Part shown: in pieces, positions 6,299 to 12,925 of the stretch
Layout of the letters: each line of letters starts with the position of its first letter
How positions within the stretch are numbered: position 1 is the stretch's first letter
Assembly: GCA_905236785.1 (NCBI GenBank)
Contig: CAJOQC010000060.1
Coordinates: 1-12,925, forward strand
DNA length: 12,925 bases
Direction: 5' to 3'
Source: an uncultured Selenomonadaceae bacterium
Lineage (GTDB): Bacteria > Bacillota > Negativicutes > Selenomonadales > Selenomonadaceae
The notes under the pieces: generated by a model
What the model saw: only the letters and a program-made list of their open reading frames with translations
The model's database searches: none
What the model was told of the DNA's origin: nothing
Made by a program: the position numbers and the translations under genes

Positions 6299-8035
6299 TT
6301 GAAGAAGAAAAAACAAAAGGCGCAATTAACGCCCATGGTAGCATTTCGCAAAGCGTTAAAAGATGACAAGTGGGGCGAAGCCATGAAAATGGCCTTTTCC
6401 CTGTTTAACAAAGCAGAAAAAAATAAAGTGCTCTATGCCTTGGGGGAAAAATTGCTTTCGATTGCGGGCGACAACAACAAGTTGAAAACGGCGTTTTACT
6501 TTATGGACTTATATTCCGTGCAAGGGCCAAAAGAAGGCAAATTTATCTGGCTGTTAAACATAGCCACTTCCTACTATGATTCGAAAAAATACCCCAAACT
6601 TTTGTTGCTGACCAAAACAATACTCGACATTATGAATAAATTGCCCGAAGAACAACGGCCGAAAAGAAACTTGCAAACGGATATGTGGAAACTTTATGCG
6701 CTGGCCTTGCTTTCCTTGGGCTTTATCGAAGACGCGGTAAACGCTTTCAACGAAACATGGCAAAAAAATGACAACAAAGACGCTCGTTATCGGGATTTCG
6801 GCAACGTTTTGTTTGCGGCGCAATGTACGAATTTTGCCGATGAGGACTTATTTGCCATGCACTGTTCCTACAACAGTTTGTTTAAGGACATAGAACCTTA
6901 TCAATATGACATGGCGGCGTATAAAAGCGAATTGCAACAACGAATTGCCGACGGCGGGAAAATAAAAATCGGCTACATCTCGCCGGACTTTCACGACCAC
7001 CCGGTGCTTAATTTTTGTTGCGGCCTGTTTCGTTTTTACGACCGCAGTCGCTTTGAAGTGCATTGTTATTCCACCCAAGCAAAGCAAGATTATGTTACCG
7101 AGTGGGTAAAAGAGCAAACCGACGATTATGTTGATGTTTCCGACCTGACCTTTGAACAAACGGCACAAAAAATTCACGACGACCATATCGACATACTGAT
7201 TGATTTGGCGGGGCATACCGGCAACACGGGGTTGCCGGCCTTGGCGTATAAACCCGCACCCATACAAATGTCGGGCATAGGGTATCTTTCCTCCACGGGC
7301 TTAAAGGCGGTGGATTACATTATCACCGACAAAATCATCGATCCGCCGGAAAACAACGGACAGTATTTGACGGAAAAGCCCTTTTATTTGACAAGCCATT
7401 TTTGCTATCAGTATTTTAAGGGCGAAATGCCCGCCTCCATGGGCGCGCCTTGCTTAAAGAACGGTTATGTCACCTTCGGGTCTTTCAACAAATACCAAAA
7501 ATTTACGAACGAAATGCTTGGGGCGTGGAAAAGGATAATGGACGAAGTGCCAAATTCGCGCTTGTTCCTAAAGGGCATGACTTGCGAAGATCCGGATTTT
7601 ATGCAGATGCTTAAAGAAAGATTTTCGAGCCTGGGCTTTGACTTGTCCCGGGTGGATGTCGAGGGTTACGACGGCAAATATATGGAGCGGTATCTTGACA
7701 TTGATATTGCCCTTGACACCTACCCATACACGGGCGGCACAACCACTTGCGACGCCATTTACATGGGGGTGCCCGTGGTTTCCCGTTACGGCAACCGCCG
7801 CAATACCCGCTTTAGCCTTGGCATTTTGCAGACCATGGGGCTAAAGAGCCTGACGGCGGACAATGTGGAGGATTATGTGACCTATGCCGTGGGGTTGGCG
7901 CAGAACACGGAGCTTTTGGACAGTTTGCACAAAAAATTGCGGCAAATGTTCCTAAAATCCCCCATGGGCACTCCCGAAGCCTACACACGGGAAACGGAGA
8001 AAAAATTTTTAGAGATTTTGGGGCTTAATGTTTAA
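6299..8035 (+). CDS. GT41 (SPINDLY/OGT-like) protein glycosyltransferase
   Basis: A 578-residue protein with a helical, TPR-like N-terminal half (about 1-220) and a C-terminal glycosyltransferase family 41 domain (about 221-578), the family of eukaryotic O-GlcNAc transferase and plant SPINDLY. Family signatures seen are KIGYISPDFHDHPV near 223-236 with the conserved His before Pro, IDLAGHTG at 301-308, the APIQMSGIGYLSSTGL region near 320-335, FGSFNKYQKF near 393-402 and DTYPYTGGTTTCDAIYMGVP near 473-492. It probably adds a sugar to Ser/Thr of cytoplasmic or secreted proteins. The substrate and sugar cannot be read from sequence, and no flagellin or adhesin lies in the window. The start is TTG at 6299, after AAGGAGAGG (6283-6291); an ATG at 6335 is a less likely alternative. 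Confidence 0.88.
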   Translation: MKKKKQKAQLTPMVAFRKALKDDKWGEAMKMAFSLFNKAEKNKVLYALGEKLLSIAGDNNKLKTAFYFMDLYSVQGPKEGKFIWLLNIATSYYDSKKYPKLLLLTKTILDIMNKLPEEQRPKRNLQTDMWKLYALALLSLGFIEDAVNAFNETWQKNDNKDARYRDFGNVLFAAQCTNFADEDLFAMHCSYNSLFKDIEPYQYDMAAYKSELQQRIADGGKIKIGYISPDFHDHPVLNFCCGLFRFYDRSRFEVHCYSTQAKQDYVTEWVKEQTDDYVDVSDLTFEQTAQKIHDDHIDILIDLAGHTGNTGLPALAYKPAPIQMSGIGYLSSTGLKAVDYIITDKIIDPPENNGQYLTEKPFYLTSHFCYQYFKGEMPASMGAPCLKNGYVTFGSFNKYQKFTNEMLGAWKRIMDEVPNSRLFLKGMTCEDPDFMQMLKERFSSLGFDLSRVDVEGYDGKYMERYLDIDIALDTYPYTGGTTTCDAIYMGVPVVSRYGNRRNTRFSLGILQTMGLKSLTADNVEDYVTYAVGLAQNTELLDSLHKKLRQMFLKSPMGTPEAYTRETEKKFLEILGLNV

Positions 8036-8060
8036 CCCGTAAAAAATACTTCTTTTCTTT

Positions 8061-8105
8061 TTTCTCTTTTTCTTTCTCTTTTTCAAGAAAGAAAAAGAGA
8101 AAGAA
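8061..8105. repeat. Tandem 12-mer pyrimidine repeat forming a long hairpin
   Basis: TTTCTCTTTTTC occurs twice in perfect tandem (8061-8072, 8073-8084). A 6-base loop follows, then an inverted copy, making a perfect 15-base-pair stem (8070-8084 with 8091-8105). All purines are on one side of the stem and all pyrimidines on the other. It lies just after the glycosyltransferase stop. It may act as a weak terminator, though the stem is A/T-rich and a clean T run does not directly follow it. Confidence 0.8.
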
Positions 8106-8127
8106 CATAAAAACCCTTTTAATTTTT

Positions 8128-8157
8128 TTGCCATGCGCCCTCAATTCGTGGTATACT
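8128..8157 (+). promoter_or_regulatory. Probable promoter of the yitT-family gene
   Basis: TTGCCA at 8128-8133 and TATACT at 8152-8157 have an 18-base spacer. Transcription would start near 8164, giving a leader of about 29 bases that contains the GAGGTG ribosome binding site at 8182-8187. The match is good but not perfect. Confidence 0.6.
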
Positions 8158-8192
8158 TGTCGGGAAATTTTGGGCAATTATGAGGTGACAAG

Positions 8193-9038
8193 TTGCTTCA
8201 AATCAACATATTGAAAAACAGAGCCTTTCGCTATACGGGGATTGTTATCGGGTGTTTAATCGCGTCCTCATCCATAAATTTGTTTTTGGTGCCGAGCCAT
8301 CTTTTGACCGGCGGCGCGACGGGCGTCGCCATAATATTTTACTATCTTTTCGGCTGGCCTATCGGGGCGCAGACTTTTCTTTACAATATTCCTCTCCTTT
8401 TTGCGTCGTACAAACTCTTGGGCAAATCATACACCGTGGATGTGGTGCTGGGGACGGTTATATTTTCCTTTTGCCTTGACTTCACGCGGTTTTTGAACGC
8501 CTACGCGCCGCTTAACGACCTCATGTTGGCGGCCATATTCGGCGGCGTGTTTAACGGCATCGGCTACGGTCTTGTGTTTCGCATGAACGGTAGCACCGGC
8601 GGCGTTGACATAATAGGCGCCATTGTGAAAAAATATTGGTCCTTCCACATGGGCGGCGCGATTTTTGCCATGAATACCTGCATCATGTGCGTGGCGGGCT
8701 TTTTGTTCGGCATTGCGCCGGCCATGCTCACGCTCATCAGTATGTATGTAAATTCACAGGTGACGGACAAAGTTATCGCGGGTTTCAACAAGCGAAAAGC
8801 GGTGCTTATTGTTTCGACGCGAGCCGAAGAAATTGCCGAAGAAATTTTGCAAAACGTTCATCGCGGCGTTACCTTCTTGCATGGGCAGGGGGCGTACACA
8901 AAGAACGAGCGGAACGTGGTCTTTGTGGCGGTTAGCTTAACCCAGGTGGCCAAGGTGAAACTTATCGCCCACAACGCCGACCCCCATGCCTTCATGATAA
9001 TAATGTCCGCCAACGAAGTTTTGGGAAAAGGTTTTTGA
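8193..9038 (+). CDS. YitT family integral membrane protein with C-terminal DUF2179 domain
   Basis: A 281-residue membrane protein. About five to six hydrophobic segments occupy the first 190 residues (for example about 14-34, 41-54, 60-74, 84-98, 108-128 and 153-175), with typical YitT loops such as VPSHLLTGGATGVA at 33-46 and MNGSTGGVDIIGAI at 131-144. The C-terminal part (about 200-281) is a cytoplasmic alpha/beta domain of the DUF2179 type, with HRGVTFLHGQGAYT at 223-236. The family's transport or sensing function is not established, so none is assigned. The start is TTG at 8193, five bases after GAGGTG (8182-8187). It has its own upstream promoter and appears to be monocistronic or first in its unit. 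Confidence 0.92.
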   Translation: MLQINILKNRAFRYTGIVIGCLIASSSINLFLVPSHLLTGGATGVAIIFYYLFGWPIGAQTFLYNIPLLFASYKLLGKSYTVDVVLGTVIFSFCLDFTRFLNAYAPLNDLMLAAIFGGVFNGIGYGLVFRMNGSTGGVDIIGAIVKKYWSFHMGGAIFAMNTCIMCVAGFLFGIAPAMLTLISMYVNSQVTDKVIAGFNKRKAVLIVSTRAEEIAEEILQNVHRGVTFLHGQGAYTKNERNVVFVAVSLTQVAKVKLIAHNADPHAFMIIMSANEVLGKGF

Positions 9039-9085
9039 TATTACCCTTAGGCAGGAAAGTTAAGTGTGTATGAAAGGTGTCCGCC

Positions 9086-9823
9086 ATGGAAAATATAAAG
9101 ATTACCTACCTTCTTAACAGCGGTTTTATGGTGCAAATCGGCGAATTGCTTTTTCTTTTCGACGATTACGCCGACCCCGCCGCCAAGGTGAAGGACGCGC
9201 TGGCGGCGAGCGGTTTTTCGCGGCTCTATGTCTTTGTGTCCCATGCTCATTTTGACCATTTCGACACCCATATTTTAGATTATGCGGGCAAAGCGCGAAA
9301 TTACATTATGAGCAACGAAATAAAAAACACCAAGCGCGGCAAATTATTTCCCGCCGACAAGACGGTGTATTTGCCCGAATACAGCGAGTGGGCGGACGAT
9401 GCCATAACAGTTCGCTCCTTTTCCTCCACGGACACGGGGACATCCTTCTTTGTTTTGGCAAAGGGGCGAAAAATTTTCCATGCCGGCGATTTTAACTGGT
9501 GGCACTGGATTAACGACACCCGCGAAAATCAAATGCTGGCCAAGAACGCCTTTATGAAACAAATGAAAAAATTGACGGGGCTGTCGGCGGACGTGTCCTT
9601 TTTCCCCATTGACGGGCGATTGGGCGCGGCGCAGGACATGGGGGCAAAGGAGTTTTGCCGCCGCACGATTACAAAGTCAATCGTCGCCATGCATAACGTG
9701 GGCTTTGCCCCATGGAAGCCCGCCGAAGATTTTTTTGCCGAGGGCAGGGAAATCCCCTATTGGTCCCCCGCCGCCCCCGGCGAGAGCATGATTTTCAGCG
9801 AAGGGAAGTTTGAAAAGAATTGA
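9086..9823 (+). CDS. Metallo-beta-lactamase-fold hydrolase (UlaG-like/COG2220 type)
   Basis: A 245-residue MBL-fold protein. The metal motif HAHFDH is at H53, H55, D57 and H58. Further candidate ligands are H132 and D135 ([10 protein letters not shown]) and H203 (AMHNVGF). The overall plan resembles the small UlaG-like MBL proteins, which act on phosphodiester or lactone substrates. No substrate can be assigned, and the tryptophan-rich WWHW after HAGD is a distinctive local feature. ATG at 9086 is chosen because AAAGGTG at 9073-9079 precedes it at good spacing; an in-frame GTG at 9077 falls within that site. The stop codon overlaps the start of the next gene by 4 bases. Confidence 0.88.
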   Translation: MENIKITYLLNSGFMVQIGELLFLFDDYADPAAKVKDALAASGFSRLYVFVSHAHFDHFDTHILDYAGKARNYIMSNEIKNTKRGKLFPADKTVYLPEYSEWADDAITVRSFSSTDTGTSFFVLAKGRKIFHAGDFNWWHWINDTRENQMLAKNAFMKQMKKLTGLSADVSFFPIDGRLGAAQDMGAKEFCRRTITKSIVAMHNVGFAPWKPAEDFFAEGREIPYWSPAAPGESMIFSEGKFEKN

Positions 9824-10431
9824 AAAAAATTACGAAGAAATTTTTGCAAAGGTTTTTCCTGTTTACGGCAATTTTTACATTGCTGTTGACGGCTACCGCT
9901 TGCGGCGGCGCGTCGGACAAAATTGCAGATAACAAAGGAGATGGCGACATAATGAGCGAAAGCAAAAACCCCGTAGCGGTGATTGAAACCAACATGGGGG
10001 AAATAGAAATCGAACTTTTTGCCGACAAAGCGCCCAAAACGGCGCAAAACTTTATCGACCTTGCGGAAAAGGGCTACTATGACGGGGTTATTTTTCACCG
10101 CGTCATAGACAACTTTATGATTCAAGGCGGCGACCCCACCGGCACGGGCATGGGCGGCCCCGGTTACGAGATTGAGGACGAGTTTGGCGAGGGGCTTGCC
10201 CACGATTCGGCAGGGATTTTGTCCATGGCCAACCGCGGCCCGAACACCGGCGGCTCACAGTTTTTCATCACATTGAAGGAAACGCCGTGGCTTGACGGAA
10301 AACACGCTGTTTTCGGCAAAGTGGTAGGGGGGCTTGACGTGGTGAAAAAAATCGGCAAGGTAAAGACCGATTACGCCGACCGCCCCGTTAAGGACGTGAT
10401 TATGGAAAAGGTCACGATAAGAAAAAATTGA
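9820..10431 (+). CDS. Cyclophilin-type peptidyl-prolyl cis-trans isomerase, putative lipoprotein
   Basis: Catalyses cis-trans isomerisation of peptide bonds before proline. From TTG at 9820 it encodes 203 residues: a basic N terminus (KKITKK), a hydrophobic segment (about 12-25) and a possible lipobox TATAC with C28 as the lipidation site. A 20-residue linker and the cyclophilin domain (about 51-203) follow. Active-site stretches are [15 protein letters not shown] at 92-106 (R94), the SQFF region at 146-149 and [12 protein letters not shown] at 155-166 (W157, H162). The predicted place is the outer face of the membrane. The start overlaps the MBL stop (TTGA). A second in-frame start with its own ribosome binding site (ATG at 9952, M45) would give a 159-residue cytoplasmic form. 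The lipobox has Ala rather than Leu at -3, so lipidation is probable, not certain. Confidence 0.93.
   Translation: MKKITKKFLQRFFLFTAIFTLLLTATACGGASDKIADNKGDGDIMSESKNPVAVIETNMGEIEIELFADKAPKTAQNFIDLAEKGYYDGVIFHRVIDNFMIQGGDPTGTGMGGPGYEIEDEFGEGLAHDSAGILSMANRGPNTGGSQFFITLKETPWLDGKHAVFGKVVGGLDVVKKIGKVKTDYADRPVKDVIMEKVTIRKN
9934..9954 (+). promoter_or_regulatory. Internal ribosome binding site and in-frame ATG within the cyclophilin gene
   Basis: AAAGGAG at 9934-9940 is followed 11 bases later by ATG at 9952-9954, in frame with the cyclophilin domain and just before its first conserved strand. The spacing is the same as at deoC in this window. Initiation here would skip the signal peptide and lipid-anchor cysteine. 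Confidence 0.5.
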
Positions 10432-10682
10432 CGGCTTTTGTCTATATGCTCCGTTGCCGCGACGGCACACTTTACACGGGCTGGACCTATGACATCGAAA
10501 AACGCTTAAAGGCCCACAACGACGGCACGGGCAGCAAATACACCCGAAGCCGCCGCCCCGTGAGCCTTTGTTATGTGGAAGAGTGCGCCGACAAAAGGGC
10601 GGCGTTGAGGCGGGAATGTGAAATAAAAAAAATGCCGCGACATAAAAAACTTTTGCTTATGACGGCAGAAAAAAATTTTTGA
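10428..10682 (+). CDS. GIY-YIG domain protein (UPF0213/YhbQ-like)
   Basis: An 84-residue single-domain GIY-YIG protein. The first motif is VYML at 5-8 and the second is LYTGWT at 15-20. The catalytic-type arginine R26 (EKRLKAHN) and acidic residue E63 (RRECEIKK) are in place, so the nuclease fold looks intact. Relatives act on nucleic acid, but the exact role of the small stand-alone group is poorly known. The TTG start at 10428 overlaps the cyclophilin stop by 4 bases (TTGA). The next in-frame ATG (10446) would remove the first conserved strand, so the TTG is preferred. There is no strong ribosome binding site directly upstream, which suggests translation coupled to the gene before. greA follows after 13 bases. 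Confidence 0.9.
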   Translation: MTAFVYMLRCRDGTLYTGWTYDIEKRLKAHNDGTGSKYTRSRRPVSLCYVEECADKRAALRRECEIKKMPRHKKLLLMTAEKNF

Positions 10683-10695
10683 AGAAGGAAATATC

Positions 10696-11169
10696 ATGGC
10701 AGACAAAAAAGTAATGCTTACCGAGGACGGCTACAAGAAACTTGTTGATCGTCTTGATTATCTAAAGAGCGTGCGGCGTTTGGAGATAGCCGAACGCCTA
10801 AAAGCGGCCATAGCCTTGGGCGACCTTAGCGAAAACAGCGAATATGACGACGCGAAAAACGAGCAGGCGTTCTTAGAGGGCGAGATTGCCGATCTTGAGG
10901 CGAAAATTCGCGACTCGGACATCATAAAGGGCGGCGCGGGCGACGTTGTGCAAATGGGCAGCGAAGTGGTGCTGAAGGATTTGGAGTTCGGGGACACGGA
11001 AACGTACATGATTGTCGGCTCTATGGAGGCCGACCCGGACGAGGCGAAAATATCCAACGAGTCCCCTGTGGGGGCGGCGGTGTTGGGGCAAAAAGTCGGC
11101 AGTATCGTGGAAGTTCATGCCCCGGCAGGCGTACTAAAATACGAAATTTTGGAATTAAAGCATAAATGA
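10696..11169 (+). CDS. greA: Transcription elongation factor GreA
   Basis: GreA enters the secondary channel of RNA polymerase and stimulates cleavage of backtracked RNA, rescuing stalled complexes. The 157 residues match the usual length. The N-terminal coiled coil (about 5-77) carries the acidic tip in GDLSENSEYDDAK at 42-54, including D43 and E46, equivalent to the catalytic-site residues of the E. coli protein. The C-terminal FKBP-like domain (about 83-157) contains SPVGAAVLGQKVG. The AAGGA site just upstream supports ATG at 10696. It is 10 bases before lysS, a pairing common in Bacillota. Confidence 0.97.
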   Translation: MADKKVMLTEDGYKKLVDRLDYLKSVRRLEIAERLKAAIALGDLSENSEYDDAKNEQAFLEGEIADLEAKIRDSDIIKGGAGDVVQMGSEVVLKDLEFGDTETYMIVGSMEADPDEAKISNESPVGAAVLGQKVGSIVEVHAPAGVLKYEILELKHK

Positions 11170-11179
11170 GGAAAGTTTA

Positions 11180-12682
11180 ATGGCAGAAAATAAGAAAGAA
11201 ACGGCGCAAACCGCCGAGGACATAAACGACTTGATGAAGGCGCGGCGCGACAAAATGCAAGCCTTTGAAGAAAAAGGCGTTGCGCCCTTTGGGCATCGCT
11301 ACGAAGTGACCCATCATGCCGAGGACATCAAAAAAGAATTTGAACATATAGAGGGCGAAGAGGAAGAAGGCAACGTCAGCTTGGCGGGCAGGCTCATGGC
11401 GATAAGAGGCCATGGCAAGGCAAGTTTCGGCGTTTTGGCGGACAGAAGCGGCAGCATACAGGTTTATTTTAAGCTTGATGTGTTGGGGGAAGACAAATAC
11501 TCCGAGTTCCGTTTGCTTGACATAGGCGACATTGTGGGCATAACGGGCGGCGTTTTTCGCACGCGGCGCGGCGAGTTGACGGTGAAAATTCACGATTTTA
11601 CTTTGCTTGCCAAATCTTTGCGCCCCTTGCCGGAAAAATTTCATGGGTTAAAAGACGTTGAAATTCGCTATCGCCAGCGTTATCTCGATTTAATCGTCAA
11701 CCCCGAAGTTCGTAAAACTTTTGCGGCGCGGACGAAAATTTTGCAGTCCGTGCGCCGTTATCTTGACGAGCGGGATTTTTTGGAGGTTGAAACGCCGGTT
11801 CTTTCGACTTTGGCGGGAGGGGCGGCGGCGCGTCCCTTTGTGACCCATCATAACACTTTGGACATTGATTTGTACCTTCGTATCGCCACAGAGCTTAACT
11901 TAAAGCGGCTCATTGTGGGCGGCTTCGAGCGGGTTTACGAAATGGGGCGGATTTTCCGCAACGAAGGCATGGATATGCGCCACAACCCGGAGTTTACTTC
12001 CATTGAAATTTATCAGGCTTATGCTGATTATACCGATTTAATGGACGTTACCGAGGGCATTTTCTTGCAGGCTGCCAAGGATTTGTTGGGTACGACCAAA
12101 TTTACCTATCAAGGCGTTGAAATCGACCTTACGAAGATAAAACGCATCAGCATGAACGACGCGGTGAAAGAAGCTGCGGGCAAGGACTTTTTAAGTTGTC
12201 AAACCGTGGAAGAGGCTCGCAAAATGGCCGACGAAATTCATGTCCCCTACGAAGAAAGTTTCGGCATCGGCAAGATACTAAACGCCGCCTTTGAAGAAAA
12301 AGTGGAGGCGGATTTAATACAGCCCACCTTTATCACCGGGCATCCCACGGAAATATCGCCCCTTGCCAAGAAGAACCCCCAAGACCCCCGCATTACCGAT
12401 CGTTTTGAATTTTTCGTTTACGGTTGGGAGTTTGCCAACGGTTTCACGGAGTTAAACGACCCCATCGACCAAGAGCAACGTTTCCTCGATCAGTTGAAAC
12501 AACGGGAAGCCGGGGACGCAGAGGCTCATGTAATGGACAGGGATTATATTTGCGCTTTGGAATACGGCTTGCCGCCCACGGGAGGGCTTGGCATCGGCAT
12601 TGACAGGCTGGTCATGCTCCTCACGGACAGCGCGTCCATTCGCGATGTGTTGTTGTTCCCGACAATGAAACCGGTGGATTAA
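11180..12682 (+). CDS. lysS: Lysyl-tRNA synthetase, class II
   Basis: Charges tRNA-Lys with lysine. The 500 residues have the full class II plan. An N-terminal OB-fold anticodon-binding domain (about 66-150) starts near VSLAGRLMAIRGHGKASF. The catalytic domain follows, with motif 1 around 183-207, motif 2 around 250-281 (FERVYEMGRIFRNEG then HNPEFTSIE) and motif 3 around 468-490 (GGLGIGIDRLVMLLT). The protein ends in the usual FPTMKP stretch. The ribosome binding site GAGGAAAG (11168-11175) overlaps the greA stop, and the start is ATG at 11180. A strong terminator follows, making this the last gene of its unit. Confidence 0.98.
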   Translation: MAENKKETAQTAEDINDLMKARRDKMQAFEEKGVAPFGHRYEVTHHAEDIKKEFEHIEGEEEEGNVSLAGRLMAIRGHGKASFGVLADRSGSIQVYFKLDVLGEDKYSEFRLLDIGDIVGITGGVFRTRRGELTVKIHDFTLLAKSLRPLPEKFHGLKDVEIRYRQRYLDLIVNPEVRKTFAARTKILQSVRRYLDERDFLEVETPVLSTLAGGAAARPFVTHHNTLDIDLYLRIATELNLKRLIVGGFERVYEMGRIFRNEGMDMRHNPEFTSIEIYQAYADYTDLMDVTEGIFLQAAKDLLGTTKFTYQGVEIDLTKIKRISMNDAVKEAAGKDFLSCQTVEEARKMADEIHVPYEESFGIGKILNAAFEEKVEADLIQPTFITGHPTEISPLAKKNPQDPRITDRFEFFVYGWEFANGFTELNDPIDQEQRFLDQLKQREAGDAEAHVMDRDYICALEYGLPPTGGLGIGIDRLVMLLTDSASIRDVLLFPTMKPVD

Positions 12683-12700
12683 ACCGTCGGAGGGCAAATA

Positions 12701-12750
12701 AAACCCGCCGCTTGCTTATCTTTGTTAAGATGAGCGGGCGGCGGGTTTTT
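12701..12750 (+). terminator. Strong rho-independent terminator after lysS
   Basis: AAACCCGCCGC (12701-12711) pairs with GCGGCGGGTTT (12738-12748). An inner stem, GCTTATCTT with AAGATGAGC (one G-T pair), closes a small loop. The stem runs into a T tract ending at 12750. It lies 18 bases after the lysS stop. Confidence 0.93.
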
Positions 12751-12759
12751 ATAATGTGT

Positions 12760-12851
12760 TTCAATTAAAGGCAACCTCTAAAAACTCCCTCCGTCAGCCC
12801 TACGGGCTGCCACCTCCCCTTTCAGGGGAGGTGCCGCGAAGCGGCGGAGGG
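12760..12851. repeat. Dispersed structured repeat, right copy (four-way cloverleaf)
   Basis: Box 12760-12784 is related to the reverse complement of 89-113. After two bases comes an element whose outer stem is CCCTCCG (12787-12793) with CGGAGGG (12845-12851). It encloses three hairpin arms in order: AGCCC-TAC-GGGCT (12796-12808), CACCTCCCC-TTTCA-GGGGAGGTG (12811-12833) and CCGC-GAA-GCGG (12834-12844). Only a few bases are left unpaired. It is too short and pyrimidine-rich to be a tRNA and has no anticodon or T-loop features. It shares modules with the left-hand repeat. Confidence 0.88.
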
Positions 12852-12925
12852 TTTCGCGCTTAGCTGTGAATAGTAACAAAATTGTCTGATTTTAATCGAA
12901 AAATAGCATGAAATAAGTGGAAGAA
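12852..12925. other. AT-rich tail of the window, no recognised feature
   Basis: No gene, convincing promoter or terminator is seen. A loose TTGTCT/TAGCAT pair (12882-12887 and 12904-12909, 16-base spacer) could be a weak promoter for a gene outside the window, but this is not claimed. Confidence 0.4.

Overview
The window reads as a bacterial chromosome segment from a Gram-positive-lineage (Bacillota) organism of moderate GC. A Negativicutes-like host is possible but unproven. The signs are strong AGGAGG-type ribosome binding sites, frequent TTG starts, tRNA genes with encoded CCA ends, a short HisG that depends on HisZ, a YitT/DUF2179 membrane protein and the greA-lysS gene pair. Every recognised gene is on the + strand. 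No phage, insertion sequence, CRISPR array or recognised defence system is visible.

Layout. Positions 1-310 are non-coding. They begin with GC-rich inverted repeats that are part of a dispersed structured element, cut by the window edge, and end with a sigma-A-type promoter. A three-gene tRNA operon follows (initiator Met, Thr, elongator Met), closed by a hairpin terminator at 581-609. From 847 to 5507 there is a tight cluster: a CorA-type metal transporter, hisZ, an HD-domain protein, hisG and hisD. deoC lies 49 bases further on. These are only part of the histidine pathway: HisZ and short HisG together form the first enzyme and HisD is the last, so the middle steps must be encoded elsewhere. 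After a weak hairpin comes a GT41/SPINDLY-like glycosyltransferase (6299-8035). Then come an unusual pyrimidine-tract hairpin, a promoter and a YitT-family membrane protein (8193-9038). The last block (9086-12682) is a compact chain: a metallo-beta-lactamase-fold protein, a cyclophilin-type peptidyl-prolyl isomerase with a lipoprotein signal, a GIY-YIG protein, greA and lysS. It ends in a strong terminator.

Gene coupling is tight. There are 4-base stop/start overlaps at hisG/hisD (GTGA), MBL/cyclophilin (TTGA) and cyclophilin/GIY-YIG (TTGA), and hisZ abuts the HD gene with no gap.

The most unusual signal is the repeat element at both ends of the window. The right copy (12787-12851) folds on paper into a closed four-way cloverleaf. 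A 27-base segment shared with the left copy differs at only two positions, and these two are partners in one stem base pair (G-C versus C-G). Both copies also carry a related 25-base box, in opposite orientation, facing the gene block. Other points of interest are a second in-frame start with its own ribosome binding site inside the cyclophilin gene, short ORFs upstream of corA and of the glycosyltransferase, and a tandem-plus-inverted 12-mer hairpin upstream of yitT.
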